Source: Luteimonas suaedae (GTDB lineage Bacteria > Pseudomonadota > Gammaproteobacteria > Xanthomonadales > Xanthomonadaceae). From it: 64,000 bases of DNA. Location of the stretch: the NCBI RefSeq assembly GCF_008312895.1, contig NZ_VSSP01000003.1, positions 1 to 64,000 of the forward strand, given 5' to 3'. Shown here one piece after another: positions 7,993-16,131 of this stretch; position 1 is the first letter of the stretch; each line of letters begins with the position of its first letter. Below the pieces are notes generated by a model. The model saw only the letters and a list, made by a program, of their open reading frames with translations, ran no database searches and had not been told where the DNA came from. The position numbers and the translations under genes are program-made.

Positions 7993-8829
7993 TCATCCGC
8001 ACTTCGAGTACCCACAATTCAAACAAGTCGCACACCCATCCATCAGCACCACGGCCTTGGTGCTGCACTTGTGGCACATGGTGGCGGACGGCGGGAACGA
8101 GGCGCCCTCGCCGGTGATGGCGATGTCTTCGGGGTGATCATCGGCGGAGGCGTCGGGGTCGGGGCGGAGAGCGCCCTCACCCCGGCCCTCTCCCGCTGTC
8201 GCAGGAGAGGGAGCAGAGCTACCGCCTACGTCAGAGTTTTTTTTTGAGCGCGCTTCGAACTGCTTGCGCTTCTCGGCGATGAGGGCGCGGGTGGTGTCGC
8301 TCATCTCGGGGTCGTGCATCATGCCGATGGACTTGAGGTGGTCCTCGACGATGTTGCCGAGTTCGGCGACCAGCGAGGGCATGTACACGCCGCCGGCCTT
8401 GAAGTAGCCGCCCTTGGGGTCGAACACGGCCTTCATCTCGTCGACGATGAAGGTGACGTCGCCGCCCTTGCGGAACACGGCCGAGAGGATGCGGGTGAGC
8501 GCGACGATCCACTGGAAGTGCTCCATCGACTTGGAGTTGATGAAGATCTCGAAGGGGCGGCGCTGTTCGTGCTCGGTGCCGGCGTTGAGCACGATGTCGT
8601 TGATGGTCACGTACATGGCGTGTTCCACCAGCGGCGACTTGATCTTGTAGGTGCTGCCGATCAGCACTTCCGGGCGCTCGATGCGCTCGTGCATCTGGAT
8701 GACGTCGGCCCTGGGCAGTTCGGCCTCGGCGGTCTCGCGCTCGACGGCGGTGGCGGGCACCTCGCGGGTCTTGTCCTCGGGGGTGACGACGGCGTAGCCC
8801 TTGATTTTCTTTTCGATCCTGACGGCCAT
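7993..8829 (-). CDS. nrdJb: Class II ribonucleotide reductase, NrdJb part
   Basis: The second polypeptide of a split adenosylcobalamin-dependent ribonucleotide reductase; with NrdJa it makes deoxyribonucleotides. 278 residues. The conserved body (about 1-195) includes MAVRIEKKIKGYAVV, SPLVEHAMYVTINDI and the GGYFKAGGVYMPSLVAEL region. A low-complexity linker follows, and the protein ends in a Cys-rich tail (CHKC, CATC, CGYSKCG) that probably carries the redox-active cysteines needed to regenerate the active site. The linker contains a palindromic repeat element (SPATAGEGRGEGALRP), absent from the conserved body. The gene is separated from nrdJa by a histone-like gene. The ATG at 8827-8829 agrees with the family N terminus. 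Confidence 0.85.
   Translation of the reverse strand: MAVRIEKKIKGYAVVTPEDKTREVPATAVERETAEAELPRADVIQMHERIERPEVLIGSTYKIKSPLVEHAMYVTINDIVLNAGTEHEQRRPFEIFINSKSMEHFQWIVALTRILSAVFRKGGDVTFIVDEMKAVFDPKGGYFKAGGVYMPSLVAELGNIVEDHLKSIGMMHDPEMSDTTRALIAEKRKQFEARSKKNSDVGGSSAPSPATAGEGRGEGALRPDPDASADDHPEDIAITGEGASFPPSATMCHKCSTKAVVLMDGCATCLNCGYSKCG
8173..8216. repeat. CCCTCACCCC...CTCTCCC-type palindromic repeat inside nrdJb
   Basis: The element contains an inverted repeat (CCCTCTCCCGC against GCAGGAGAGGG, 8186-8211, one mismatch) preceded by the CCCTCACCCC lead-in seen at other intergenic copies in this window (near 8902, 9640 and 22987). It lies in frame within the linker of NrdJb and encodes a Gly/Glu/Pro-rich stretch. 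Confidence 0.75.
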
Positions 8830-8901
8830 TGCTGATCTCTTGCGTTGCTTGTGGTGCGGTGGGTGGGTGTGGCGGGTGGGGGTTTGGGGTGTTGCGGGTT
8901 G

Positions 8902-8940
8902 CCCTCACCCCAACCCCTCTCCCGTGAACGGGAGAGGGGC
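8902..8940. repeat. Intergenic palindromic repeat (CCCTCACCCC family)
   Basis: CCCTCACCCCAA is followed by a perfect inverted repeat, CCCCTCTCCCGT-GA-ACGGGAGAGGGG (8914-8939). It lies between nrdJb and the histone-like gene. The hairpin lacks a T tract, so it is better seen as a REP-like element than as a classical terminator, although it could slow RNA polymerase or protect mRNA ends. Confidence 0.8.
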
Positions 8941-8950
8941 TTATGCGGCG

Positions 8951-9523
8951 CTACCGTTTGGATGCCGGCTTGCGGGTGGTCTTGGTGGCGGCCTTGCGCG
9001 GGGCGGCGGGTTTCGCTGCCTTGCGGGGGGCGGCTTTCTTTGCGGTCTTGCTTGGTGCGGCGGTCTTCTTGGCAGCCTTGCTGGCGGTCTTGGCGGCGGT
9101 CTTGGCGGCCGGGGCCTTGCGTGTGGCCGGCTTGGCGGGCTTGCTGGCGGTCGCTTTCTTCGCCGCGGCCTTCTTTGCCGGGGCTTTTTTGGCGGTGACC
9201 TGCTTGCTGGTGCTCGTCTTGGCCGCCTTGGCGGTGGCCTTTTTGCCGGCGCCCTTCTTCTTCAGCGCGGCCACTTCGGCCGCGGCGCTGGCCCTGGCGG
9301 CGGCGAGCGACTTCTTCGCCTTGCCGACGCGCTTGCCGACGGCCTTGCCGGCCTCGTCGGCGCGCTTGCTCACCGTCTTGCGCGCCTTGGTGGCGGTCTT
9401 CTTCGCCTCGGCCATCGCCTTGCGGGCGCGCTGGGCGACATTGTTGCCGACGGCCTGCGCCTTGTCGGCGACAGCCCCGGCCGCGCCGGCGATCGTCGCC
9501 GCCACTCCATTCCCGTTGCTCAT
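8951..9523 (-). CDS. Histone H1-like Lys/Ala/Pro-rich protein (AlgP-like)
   Basis: 190 residues. After a short Ala-rich N terminus (MSNGNGVAATIAGAAGAVADK), the rest is a low-complexity, strongly basic chain of KKA, AKKAP and KPAKPA repeats like those of bacterial histone-H1-like and AlgP-type proteins. Such proteins bind DNA non-specifically and are thought to act in nucleoid organisation or regulation. The start at 9521-9523 has a GAGGAAA ribosome-binding site seven bases upstream; a longer frame to 9739 runs through a repeat element and was rejected. It lies between the two halves of the class II reductase on the same strand and could be co-expressed with them. Confidence 0.8.
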   Translation of the reverse strand: MSNGNGVAATIAGAAGAVADKAQAVGNNVAQRARKAMAEAKKTATKARKTVSKRADEAGKAVGKRVGKAKKSLAAARASAAAEVAALKKKGAGKKATAKAAKTSTSKQVTAKKAPAKKAAAKKATASKPAKPATRKAPAAKTAAKTASKAAKKTAAPSKTAKKAAPRKAAKPAAPRKAATKTTRKPASKR

Positions 9524-9636
9524 CGGTGTTTCCTCGTCATGGTCCGGGCACCTTTGCCCGTGGAGCGGAATGTAGCGCGAAGTTTGGGTGGTGTATGCAA
9601 GTGGGGCGACGCGGGTGATGGGGCTGTGCGGGTTGC

Positions 9637-9752
9637 CCTCACCCCAACCCCCGCTCCGCGCCCCGGCCCTCGCCTCCGGCTCGGGCGTTCGCGGATGCGC
9701 GAACCCGTGGTTCGCAAGCCGCATCCGCTCACCCCGCAAACGGGAGAGGGGC
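9637..9752. repeat. Composite palindromic repeat between the histone-like gene and nrdJa
   Basis: It begins with CCCTCACCCCAACCCCCGCTCCGC and ends with a related CTCACCCCGCAAACGGGAGAGGGG half, separated by a GC-rich insert with a small hairpin (GTTCGCGGATGCGCGAAC). It resembles a REP doublet that has gained internal sequence. Confidence 0.6.
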
Positions 9753-9760
9753 TAAGGCGG

Positions 9761-12700
9761 TTAGAACTTGCCGTAGTAGCCTTCCTTGAGGGCGTCGAAG
9801 AGGTTGGCGGCGCTGTGCACCTCGCCGTCGTATTCGATCTGCTCGTTGCCCTTCACCTCCACCACTTCGCCGTCCTCGAGTTCGAAGCGGTAGGTGGTGT
9901 TCTCCAGGTCCTTCTCCTTGACCAGCACGCCCTGGAAGGCGGCCGGGTTGAAGCGGAAGGTGGTGCAGCCCTTCAGGCCCTGGTGGTAGGCGTAGGTGTA
10001 GATGCTCTTGAAGTCCTCGTACGGGTAGTCCGTGGGCACGTTGGCGGTCTTGGAGATGGAACTGTCCACCCATTTCTGCGCGGCGGCCTGCACGTCGACG
10101 TGTTCCTTGGGGCTGATGTCGTCGGCGGAGACGAAGTAGTCGGGCAGCTGCGCGTCGGGGGCGTCGGAGAACGGCATCGCCTTGGCGTTGACCAGGTGGC
10201 GGTAGGCCAGCAGCTCGAAGGAGAACACGTCCACCTTCTCCTTGCTCTTCTTGCCCTCGCGGATCACGTTGCGGCTGTAGTGATGGGCGAACGAGGGCTC
10301 GATGCCGTTGCTGGCGTTGTTGGCCAGCGACAGGCTGATGGTGCCGGTGGGGGCGATCGAGCTGTGGTGGGTGAAGCGGGCGCCGGTGTCGGCCAGGGCG
10401 TCCACCAGCTCGGGGGCCACGGTGGCCACCTGCTGCATGTAGCGCGAGTACTTGGCGTGCAGCACCTTGCCGGGGATCTCCTGGCCGATCTTCCAGCCGT
10501 CGGCGGCCATCTCCGGGCGCTTGCGCAGCATCTCGGCGGTGACGGTGAAGCGTTCCTCCATGATCGGCGCCGGGCCCTTCTCCTGCGCCAGCGACAGGCC
10601 CATCTCCCAGCCGGCCACGGCCATCTCGCGGGCCACGCGCTCGGTGAATTTGCAGCTCTCCTTGGAGCCGTACTTCATCCCCAGCATGGTGCCGGTGGAG
10701 CCCAGCCCCAGGAAGCCCATGCCGTGGCGGCGCTTGCGCATGATCTCGTCGCGCTGCTGCTGCAGGGGCAAGCCGTTGATCTCGACCACGTTGTCGAGCA
10801 TGCGGGTGAACACGCGCACGACTTCCTTGTATTCCTCCCAGTCGAACGCGGCCTGGTCGGTGAAGGGGTTGCGCACGAACTTGGTGAGGTTGACCGAGCC
10901 GAGCAGGCAGGCGCCGTAGGGCGGCAATGGCTGCTCGCCGCACGGGTTGGTCGCGCGGATGTTCTCGCACCACCAGTTGTTGTTCATCTCGTTGACGCGG
11001 TCGATCAGGATGAAGCCCGGCTCGGCGTAGTCGTACGTCGAGACCATGATCATGTCCCACAGGTGGTGGGCGCGGATCTTGCCGTAGACGCGACAGGCGA
11101 CCAGGCCGTCGTCGCGGGTCACGTAACCGGCGTGCTGCGGCCACTCCTTCCAGATCACCTGCTCGGGGTCGGCCAGGTCGACGTCGCCGGCTTCCTTCTC
11201 GTTGATCGGGAACACCAGCGGCCAGTCGGTGTCGTTCTCCACCGCCTCCATGAAGCCGTCGGTGATCAGCAGCGACAGGTTGAACTGGCGCAGGCGGCCG
11301 TCCTCGCGCTTGGCGCGGATGAAGTCCTTGGCGTCGGGGTGGCTGATGTCGAAGGTGCCCATCTGCGCGCCGCGGCGGCCGCCGGCCGAGGACACGGTGA
11401 AACACATCTTGTCGTAGATATCCATGAACGACATCGGCCCGGAGGTGTAGGCGCCGGCGCCGGCGACGAACGCGCCCTTGGGCCGCAGGGTGCTGAACTC
11501 GTAGCCGATGCCGCAGTTGTGGATCACCAGCAGGCCGGCGTTGCCGGCGAGATAGTTGTTGTGCTTCTCGACGGTGAAGTCGAAGAACGTCTCCGGCAGG
11601 TCGAGCGCGCGCTCGATCGCCTCGACCGGGCGCAGGGTGCGAGCGAACGCGATCGGCGCGGCCAGCTGCGGGAAGCGCTGCGCCCAGCGGTCGAGCCAGA
11701 TGCGGCTGACCGCGGGCTTGCGGTGATAGCCGTGATAGAAGCCCAGTTGCTGGCGCTCCTGGTGGCCCAGCCCGGACGCCAGCGCGTCCAGCGCATCGCG
11801 CAGCTCGGCCGGCACGGCGTAGTGGTCGTACTGCCCCGACTTGCAGGCGTGCGCGGCGATGCGGCCGCGCTTGCCGCTGTCAGCCATGTAGCGCGCCACC
11901 TCGGCCAGGAACGCCGAATCGGAAATCTTCAGCATCGCGCCGCCGGCATCGCGCACTTCGTGGCCGCGATAGTCGTGGTTGCGCGGCTTGCGCACGGTCA
12001 GTGCGCCGTGGACGCCGAACAGGCCCAGCAGCGCCTTGAGCTGGCCGGCGAAGGCGTGGTTGGCGGTGGCGATGGTGACGCTGCCGCGCTCGCGCGAGAC
12101 GGTGCCGTCGGTGTCGATCAGGCCCGCCAGGAACGGCAGGAAATGCCGCTCGGGGTGCTGCGCGATCCAGGCCGGCACGTGCAGGTGCGCGGTCTTGGCG
12201 CCGATCTGGTCGTCGATCAGCTCGGCGGCCCGCGAGGCGGCGAAGCTGGACACGGTGAAGTCCCAGACCGGGGTGCCGTTCGGCGTGGTCGTGCCGACCA
12301 CCTGGGCGCGGGCGTTGCAGAACCCGGCGAAGAAGGCGGCATAGCGCTCGACCACCTCGCGCTCGGCGGCACGGATCTTGAACACCAGGCGCTGGCCCAG
12401 CGCCTGCGCCTTCCGCTGCCAGGCCTGGCGGGTGGGACGGTACTGGTGCCGCTTCGGGTAGGCGCAGCCGTCGCCCAGGTGCGCGCCGGCGAACCAGGCG
12501 TCGCGCTTGCCGTCGTCGTCGGCGGTCCACGGGAAGCTGTGCTGCACCAGGGCATCGTCGCTGCGCACCTCGTCGGCGCGCACGTAGCGCAGGCCGCCGT
12601 CGCGGTACACCAGCACCGGGTGGCGCACCGAGGTGGTCAGCTCGACGCCGTTGGCGCGGATGCGCAGGTTGTCCTCGCGCGCGACGTGCGTGGTCAGGTG

Positions 12701-13231
12701 CCGCTGGATGGTGCGCATCTCGAAGCGGCGCGCGTCGCGGTCGTAGCACAGGATCTGCGCGTGGCGGCCGGCGACGGCTTCGTCGGCGGTCACCAGGCCC
12801 TGGTCGGTGTAGACCCAGGTGCCCGGCGCCACGCACCCGGCCTTCAGCGTCAGCCCAGCCTCGTGCACCTTCTCCAGGATGCCGTCCATTGAGTCGCCGA
12901 TGGTGCCGGAGACGGTGCAGTTGATGGTGCTGGTGGCCGGCTTGTGCTCGAGCGCGCCGGCATTGGAGGTGATGCGGCCGGCGGGGATCGCACCGCGGCG
13001 CAACGCCCACAGGAAGCGCTCGTACCAGTACTGGCGCTTCTCGGCGTTGGGCTCGGCATCGGCCAGGGCGTGGGCGACGCGCTGGTAGGTGCCGTCGATA
13101 TCGGCGTCCACCGGGTCGCCCTGCTTGGTCTTGAGGCGGTATTTCTTGTCCCAGATGTCCATCGATGCCGGCTGCATCGGGATCTCGAGCGCCTTGTCGT
13201 GTTTCACCGCCTCCAGGCGTACCGTGCTCAT
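9761..13231 (-). CDS. nrdJa: Class II ribonucleotide reductase large part NrdJa, interrupted by an intein
   Basis: Adenosylcobalamin-dependent ribonucleoside-diphosphate reductase, the catalytic barrel protein that works with NrdJb. The open frame encodes 1,156 residues; removing the intein (133-572) leaves about 716, the expected family size. Visible motifs are STINC at 101-105 (first redox cysteine), the insertion-site sequence LKAG/CGIGYEFSTLRPKG, ATNPCGEQPLP (the N-x-C-x-E active-site motif) and SIAPTGTISL near the C-terminal end. The ATG at 13229-13231 follows AAGGAGAT. As an AdoCbl enzyme it works with or without oxygen. The frame runs without a break through both extein parts and the intein, so both functions look intact. 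Confidence 0.93.
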   Translation of the reverse strand: MSTVRLEAVKHDKALEIPMQPASMDIWDKKYRLKTKQGDPVDADIDGTYQRVAHALADAEPNAEKRQYWYERFLWALRRGAIPAGRITSNAGALEHKPATSTINCTVSGTIGDSMDGILEKVHEAGLTLKAGCVAPGTWVYTDQGLVTADEAVAGRHAQILCYDRDARRFEMRTIQRHLTTHVAREDNLRIRANGVELTTSVRHPVLVYRDGGLRYVRADEVRSDDALVQHSFPWTADDDGKRDAWFAGAHLGDGCAYPKRHQYRPTRQAWQRKAQALGQRLVFKIRAAEREVVERYAAFFAGFCNARAQVVGTTTPNGTPVWDFTVSSFAASRAAELIDDQIGAKTAHLHVPAWIAQHPERHFLPFLAGLIDTDGTVSRERGSVTIATANHAFAGQLKALLGLFGVHGALTVRKPRNHDYRGHEVRDAGGAMLKISDSAFLAEVARYMADSGKRGRIAAHACKSGQYDHYAVPAELRDALDALASGLGHQERQQLGFYHGYHRKPAVSRIWLDRWAQRFPQLAAPIAFARTLRPVEAIERALDLPETFFDFTVEKHNNYLAGNAGLLVIHNCGIGYEFSTLRPKGAFVAGAGAYTSGPMSFMDIYDKMCFTVSSAGGRRGAQMGTFDISHPDAKDFIRAKREDGRLRQFNLSLLITDGFMEAVENDTDWPLVFPINEKEAGDVDLADPEQVIWKEWPQHAGYVTRDDGLVACRVYGKIRAHHLWDMIMVSTYDYAEPGFILIDRVNEMNNNWWCENIRATNPCGEQPLPPYGACLLGSVNLTKFVRNPFTDQAAFDWEEYKEVVRVFTRMLDNVVEINGLPLQQQRDEIMRKRRHGMGFLGLGSTGTMLGMKYGSKESCKFTERVAREMAVAGWEMGLSLAQEKGPAPIMEERFTVTAEMLRKRPEMAADGWKIGQEIPGKVLHAKYSRYMQQVATVAPELVDALADTGARFTHHSSIAPTGTISLSLANNASNGIEPSFAHHYSRNVIREGKKSKEKVDVFSFELLAYRHLVNAKAMPFSDAPDAQLPDYFVSADDISPKEHVDVQAAAQKWVDSSISKTANVPTDYPYEDFKSIYTYAYHQGLKGCTTFRFNPAAFQGVLVKEKDLENTTYRFELEDGEVVEVKGNEQIEYDGEVHSAANLFDALKEGYYGKF
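11516..12835 (-). mobile_element. Intein with LAGLIDADG homing endonuclease in NrdJa
   Basis: A 440-residue protein-splicing element, residues 133-572 of the precursor. The first residue is Cys in CVAPGTWVYTDQG (block A). Block B is present as SVRHPVLVYRDGG. The C-terminal end is FFDFTVEKHNNYLAGNAGL followed by LVIHN, and the +1 extein residue is Cys, all matching splicing requirements (Cys1, penultimate His, terminal Asn, +1 nucleophile). The centre holds two dodecapeptide motifs of a LAGLIDADG endonuclease: FAGAHLGDG and FLAGLIDTDG, each with the acidic residue retained. The insertion lies in the highly conserved LKAG/CGIGYE loop, a typical intein site in an essential gene. Confidence 0.93.
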
Positions 13232-13685
13232 GACTGCTGCTATCTCCTTGGTTCCGGTGCGGGTCGTGCCCGCCTATTATTGTTGTCGGTGCCGCCACGC
13301 GTGGTGAGCGCCGACGGCGAAGCCGCGACGGTGTGGCTCACGCGCCGCGGCGTTCCTGGCTTTTCGTGCTGCCGTTCACATCCTTGCGCATCAGGGACGA
13401 ACCCTGCGGCGATTGGAGTTTTCCGAGCGAATCCCCATAACTTGGGCTATATCCACCCCGACGACCCCAAGATGTAGTGGCGAGCGGGATTCAAGCTACG
13501 CCCGGTGTCGACGGAAGTCAACACTCCGTTGGGCCGGATCGCACCTCGGCGATTCCGCTGCCGTTGCGCCCTGCGCAGGCACGATGCAGGGGTTCGGGGA
13601 CACGTTGCGCGGCCGCCTTGATCGGGTCCGGCGACCGCCGCATTTCACGTTTCTGCCACCGCATCTACGGGATAAACAGACTTTC
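13232..13685. other. Divergent intergenic region between nrdJa and the DegQ-like gene
   Basis: About 450 bp without a convincing gene. It contains the NrdR-like sites described separately and several short GC-rich hairpins. I looked for a cobalamin riboswitch (B12-box-like GCCAGGAGACCTGCC on the minus strand), which would suit a B12-dependent enzyme, and did not find one. The DegQ promoter must lie in the right half, but no clear -35/-10 pair was recognised. Confidence 0.6.
13433..13480 (-). promoter_or_regulatory. Candidate tandem NrdR boxes upstream of nrdJa
   Basis: CCCCAAGATGTAGTGG (13465-13480) fits the NrdR-box pattern (ACACwATATwTwGTGT) at about ten of sixteen positions. A weaker match, CCCCATAACTTGGGCT (13433-13448), starts exactly 32 bp away, about three helical turns, which is the usual spacing of paired NrdR sites. 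They lie about 200 bp upstream of the nrdJa start. NrdR represses ribonucleotide reductase genes in most bacteria. The assignment is tentative because the consensus match is partial. Confidence 0.4.
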
Positions 13686-15161
13686 ATGCGCCCATTGCCC
13701 ACACTCCTCGCCCTCGTCGCCGCTGCCGCGTTCGGCGGCCTTGCCGCGGTCGCGATCCAAGACGCCGTGCAGCGCCCGGCGCTGGCGCAGCCGGTGCCTG
13801 CCACGGCCTCCGTCGAGGCGCCGGCCCTGGCCTCCTCCAGCGAGGTCCCGACCGGAGTCGCCGGCAGCGCGGCGCTGCCGGTGGCGGTCGAGGGCCAGCC
13901 GGTGCCGTCACTAGCGCCGATGCTGCAGCGGGTCACGCCGGCGGTGGTCAGCGTGCAGACCAAGCAGCGGGTGCGGGTGAGCCCGTTCGGCAACGATCCG
14001 TTCTTCCGCCGCATGTTTCCGGAGCTGAGCCAGGAGCGGATCGCGCAGTCGCTGGGCTCGGGGGTGATCGTGGACGCGCGCAACGGCTACGTGCTGACCA
14101 ACCACCACGTGATCGAGGGCGCCGACGAGGTTTCGGTCACCCTGGCCGACGGCCGCACCCTGGAGGCCGAGTTCATGGGCTCGGACGCCGAGACCGACGT
14201 GGCGCTGATGCGGGTGCCGGCCGAGGACCTGACCGAGGTGCCGCTGGCCGACAGCGGCACGCTGAACGTCGGCGATTTCGTGGTCGCGGTGGGCAATCCG
14301 TTCGGCGTCGGCCAGACGGTGACCTCGGGCATCGTCTCGGCGGTGGGGCGCAGCAACATCCCCGGCGTCGGCTTCCAGAACTTCATCCAGACCGACGCCA
14401 GCATCAACCCGGGCAACTCCGGCGGCGCCCTGGTCAACCTGCGCGGCGAGCTGGTCGGCATCAACACCGCCAGCTTCAACCCGCGCGGCAGCGAGGCCGG
14501 CAACATCGGCCTGGGCTTCGCCATTCCCTCCAACCTGGCCGGCAGCGTGATGCGCCAGCTGGTGACCACCGGCGAGGTGCGCCGCGGCACCCTGGGCCTG
14601 GACACGCAGACGGTCGATGCGCGCCTTGCCGAGGGCCTGGGGCTGCCGGCGGCGCGCGGCGCGGTGGTGACCCGGGTGCACGCCGGCTCGGCCGGCGCCG
14701 AGGCGGGCATCCAGACCGGCGACGTGATCGTGGCCGCCAACGGCCAGCGCGTGGACAACAGCGAGACCCTGCGCAACATCCAGGGCCTGCAGGCGATCGA
14801 TACGCCGATCACCCTGGAGCTGCTGCGCGACGGCAAGCCGCTCAAGGTCAGCGCGCGGCTGCGCGAGATCCCGCGCGACGGCGCCAGCTACGATGCGCGC
14901 CTGGCCGGCGCCGTCCTGGCCGACCTGCCCGAGGCGCTGCGCCGCCAGAGCGACCGCATCAGCGGCGTGCTGGTGGAGGATGTGGAGCCGGGCAGCCGCG
15001 CCGCGCGCAACGGCCTGCGCGCCGGCGATGCGATCCTGGCCACCACCGGCGGCCAGTTCCACGACCTGGCGGGATTCCGCGCGGCGCTGGCCGATGCCCC
15101 GGACGACCTGGTGCTGCTGGTGCAGCGCGGCCGCGGCCGCTACCAGGTCCCGCTCAAATGA
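13686..15161 (+). CDS. degQ: DegQ/HtrA-family periplasmic serine protease
   Basis: 491 residues. An N-terminal hydrophobic segment (LLALVAAAAFGGLAAVA) serves as signal peptide or anchor. The trypsin-like domain has His141 (TNHHVIEG), Asp171 (ETDVALMRV) and Ser245 (NPGNSGGAL). Two PDZ domains follow: about 325-415 (GAVVTRVHAGSAGAEAGIQTGD) and about 430-490 (GVLVEDVEPGSRAARNGLRAGD). It degrades or holds misfolded periplasmic proteins. A longer frame to 13413 crosses non-coding sequence; the ATG at 13686 gives a normal signal sequence. The following small membrane genes may share its envelope-stress context, but a separate promoter is possible. Confidence 0.92.
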   Translation: MRPLPTLLALVAAAAFGGLAAVAIQDAVQRPALAQPVPATASVEAPALASSSEVPTGVAGSAALPVAVEGQPVPSLAPMLQRVTPAVVSVQTKQRVRVSPFGNDPFFRRMFPELSQERIAQSLGSGVIVDARNGYVLTNHHVIEGADEVSVTLADGRTLEAEFMGSDAETDVALMRVPAEDLTEVPLADSGTLNVGDFVVAVGNPFGVGQTVTSGIVSAVGRSNIPGVGFQNFIQTDASINPGNSGGALVNLRGELVGINTASFNPRGSEAGNIGLGFAIPSNLAGSVMRQLVTTGEVRRGTLGLDTQTVDARLAEGLGLPAARGAVVTRVHAGSAGAEAGIQTGDVIVAANGQRVDNSETLRNIQGLQAIDTPITLELLRDGKPLKVSARLREIPRDGASYDARLAGAVLADLPEALRRQSDRISGVLVEDVEPGSRAARNGLRAGDAILATTGGQFHDLAGFRAALADAPDDLVLLVQRGRGRYQVPLK

Positions 15162-15210
15162 CATAGCACGTCCCTTCCGTTCCTCCCACCGACCCACAGG
15201 AGACACCACG

Positions 15211-15573
15211 ATGAGCCCGACCTCCAGCGACAACGTGAAGCAGAACCTCGGCGATGCCGGCAGCCGTCTCAAGCAGGCCGCGCACGACGCCGGCGACGCC
15301 ATCAAGGGCGCGGCGCACGTGGCCGGCGACGAGCTCAAGCTCGGCCGGGCGAACGTGAAGGCCGACCTGGCCGACAGCGCACTGTCCGGCCTGTCCGCAC
15401 TGGAAGGCCTGGGCGACGCCGGTCGCGAGCAGATGGACCAGGTGCTCGACAAGGGCCGCGACCTGGTCGACAGCGCCGCCGACCTGATCCGCGAGCGGCC
15501 GCTGGCCTCGTTCGGCGTCGCCTTCGCCGCCGGCTGGATCATCGCCAAGCTCGCCCGCAGCGGCGACCGGTAA
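15211..15573 (+). CDS. ElaB/YqjD/DUF883-family membrane-anchored protein
   Basis: 120 residues. Amphipathic helices rich in Ala, Asp and Lys fill residues 1-95, followed by a C-terminal membrane anchor in the family-typical setting RERPLASFGVAFAAGWIIAKLA. E. coli relatives are tail-anchored inner-membrane proteins that bind ribosomes in stationary phase. The ATG at 15211 has AGGAGACACC upstream. It is the first of three small genes in the order familiar from yqjD-yqjE-yqjK, consistent with a stationary-phase or envelope role. Confidence 0.8.
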   Translation: MSPTSSDNVKQNLGDAGSRLKQAAHDAGDAIKGAAHVAGDELKLGRANVKADLADSALSGLSALEGLGDAGREQMDQVLDKGRDLVDSAADLIRERPLASFGVAFAAGWIIAKLARSGDR

Positions 15574-15603
15574 GCTGGCGGTCCGCACGGCACGGGACAG
15601 GCA

Positions 15604-16131
15604 GTGAACGAGGACCTCCGCAACGGACCGGGCGACGGCACCGGGACGGGCGACGACGGCGCCGGCGACGACGCCGGCAAGGCGCCGCACCTGGACGAAA
15701 GCGTTCGCCGCATCGGCAAGGCGGGGCGCGCCACGCTCAGCTCCGGCGTCGATGTCGGGCGCGCGTTGCGCAAGCTGGTGTCGGCGGACCTGGCGCTGTC
15801 GCGCAGCGCGCTCGGCCGCGCGTTGGCGTGGTGCGCGGTGGCGATCATCTTCGGCGCCTCGGCCTGGCTGCTGCTGATGGGCGCGACCATCGCGGTGCTG
15901 CAGGCGCTGGGGCTGTCGTGGTTGGCGTCGATCGCGATCACCGCGGCGATCAGCCTGGCGGTCACGGGATTCGCCGGATGGCGGGTGGCGGCGTTCTTCG
16001 ACCTGGCCGGCCTGCACGCCACGCGCAGGCAGCTGGCGCGGCTGGGGCTGTTCAACGAGGACGACGACGACGAGGACGACGCCCCGTCCGGCACCCGCAC
16101 CCCGGCACAGAAGCGGGCGGACGCGGCATGA
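15604..16131 (+). CDS. YqjE-like (phage-holin-superfamily) two-TM membrane protein
   Basis: 175 residues, GTG start. An acidic, Gly/Asp-rich N terminus precedes a helical linker and two transmembrane segments: about 80-103 (WCAVAIIFGASAWLLLMGAT) and about 110-130 (WLASIAITAAISLAVTGFAG). The C-terminal tail is acidic (EDDDDEDDAPSG). It matches the DUF1469/YqjE group by position and topology. Its stop overlaps the next start (ATGA at 16128-16131), so the two are translated together. Confidence 0.7.
   Translation: MNEDLRNGPGDGTGTGDDGAGDDAGKAPHLDESVRRIGKAGRATLSSGVDVGRALRKLVSADLALSRSALGRALAWCAVAIIFGASAWLLLMGATIAVLQALGLSWLASIAITAAISLAVTGFAGWRVAAFFDLAGLHATRRQLARLGLFNEDDDDEDDAPSGTRTPAQKRADAA

Noticed and set aside
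8914..8939. Rho-independent terminator after the histone-like gene
   Set aside because: The stem is perfect but lacks a T tract and belongs to a repeat family found in many contexts.
9524..9739. N-terminal extension of the histone-like protein
   Set aside because: It runs through a palindromic repeat and lacks a ribosome-binding site; ATG 9523 has one.
8801..12892. Open frame of 1,363 codons on the plus strand
   Set aside because: It is antisense to nrdJb, the histone-like gene and nrdJa. Its Gly/Ala/Arg/His-rich product is the usual artefact of high-GC third positions.
13232..13430. Cobalamin riboswitch before nrdJa
   Set aside because: Expected for a B12-dependent enzyme in principle, but no B12-box-like sequence was found on the minus strand.
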